Below are positions 5,400 through 5,848 of a DNA stretch of 5,848 nt, piece by piece. Location of the stretch: contig JAICXU010000239.1 of assembly GCA_025934595.1 (NCBI GenBank), positions 1 through 5,848 of the forward strand, written 5' to 3'. Numbering within the stretch: position 1 is the stretch's first letter; the number at the start of each line of letters is the position of its first letter. Made by a program: the position numbers and the translations under genes. A model generated the notes under the pieces. The model did not search any database, was not told the DNA's origin, and was given only the letters and a program-made list of their open reading frames with translations. Origin of the DNA: Polyangiaceae bacterium. Lineage in GTDB: Bacteria > Myxococcota_A > Polyangia > Polyangiales > Polyangiaceae.

Positions 5400-5848
5400 C
5401 TAGGCGTCGAGCAGCGCGTTTGCGCAGGGCACGATCACCGCAGAAAATACGGTGTTTCGTGACATTGCGCTCGAAGCGGAGAGCCGCGCGAGCGACTTCG
5501 CGATCGCGCGTTTCACGTCGTCGCCGCCGGCGCGGACGGCCCATGCGAGCGTGCGCCATGCGAGCACCGCGTGACGTTCTTCGTCGACTGCGATGCGCCC
5601 GAGCACGTCGTGAATCGCAGAATCCGTGTATTTTGCATGTTTTTCGTGAGCGTCCATCGCCGCGAGCGTCTCCGCGACGCAGCCTTCTTCGAACGTCTCG
5701 ACGGCGAGGCGCGCGAGAGTGACGTCGGCGACATGCGCGAGCGCGCCGTGCACGTCGAGCGGTGCCGGGCCGATCGGTTCGCCTGCGAACGCGCTAGCGA
5801 GCGAATACGCATCTCGCGCATGACGAGCTTTCGCCTGGCGGCGTTGCG
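5400..5848 (-). CDS. Ferritin-like domain protein, C-terminal part (cut by right window edge)
   Basis: 148 codons are readable from the window edge to TAG 5400-5402; the start lies outside. The visible part is mostly helical and carries the segment FAGEPIGPAPLD, then a helix with EEGCVAETLAAM and a helix with RIAVDEERHAVLAWRTLAW. The EERH is an ExxH metal-ligand motif, and GCVAET would supply the bridging Glu of the second half of a four-helix ferritin-like fold. I recall this arrangement from ferritin-like proteins of Sorangium/Polyangium, whose earlier helix normally reads DE.RHA. Here that position reads AKARHA (5817-5834), so the first ExxH Glu seems to be Lys. The C-terminal 35 or so residues show no known motif. 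The stop is 3 bases from the stop of the convergent lectin-like lipoprotein gene. Substrate and role (iron, oxidation or cofactor-free) are unknown. Confidence 0.75.
   Translation of the reverse strand, partial: QRRQAKARHARDAYSLASAFAGEPIGPAPLDVHGALAHVADVTLARLAVETFEEGCVAETLAAMDAHEKHAKYTDSAIHDVLGRIAVDEERHAVLAWRTLAWAVRAGGDDVKRAIAKSLARLSASSAMSRNTVFSAVIVPCANALLDA

Noticed and set aside
5395..5408. Small inverted repeat GACG...CGTC at the convergent junction
   Set aside because: Only four base pairs with no U-tract; likely chance.

Overview
The window is high-GC DNA with GC-rich wobble positions. It encodes a Ser/Thr kinase with the catalytic loop HRDVSPHN, an FHA-type sigma-54 activator, a TPR/PEGA-like exported protein and a Cys-rich CGDGVID lipoprotein. 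This combination is typical of Myxococcota, most likely the Polyangia side (Sorangium/Polyangium/Labilithrix-like). That assignment rests on gene content and recalled family habits, not on a search.

Layout from left to right. (1) 1-237, minus: the N-terminal 79 residues of a lipoprotein, cut by the window edge. (2) 238-426: a 189-base divergent intergenic region in which I recognise no promoter. (3) 427-1737, plus: a sigma-54-dependent activator with an N-terminal FHA phosphothreonine-binding domain, a complete AAA+ core and a Fis-type HTH. (4) 1738-1774: a short convergent gap with a GC-rich imperfect hairpin. (5) 2782-1775, minus: an exported TPR protein with a PEGA-like segment and two C-terminal hydrophobic helices. 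(6) 4187-2760, minus: a membrane-anchored PknB-like Ser/Thr kinase whose 3' end overlaps gene (5) by 23 bases, so the two form an operon. (7) 4188-4232: a 45-base divergent promoter region. (8) 4233-5396, plus: a lipoprotein with a Cys-rich repeat and two C-type-lectin-like domains. (9) 5848-5400, minus: the C-terminal part of a ferritin-like protein, cut by the right edge and only 3 bases from gene (8).

The likely functional unit is a phospho-signalling cassette. The kinase could phosphorylate Thr residues, including its own activation loop; the FHA domain of the activator could read pThr; and the AAA+ core would then drive sigma-54 transcription. The TPR/PEGA-like envelope protein, co-translated with the kinase, is a candidate partner for the kinase's periplasmic tail. 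The link between kinase and activator is inferred from domain types and proximity only. The most unexpected raw-sequence signal is a 40-base AT-rich island at 3387-3426 inside the kinase gene, which holds all three of that gene's TTA leucine codons. I see no tRNA, rRNA, CRISPR array, insertion sequence or attachment site.
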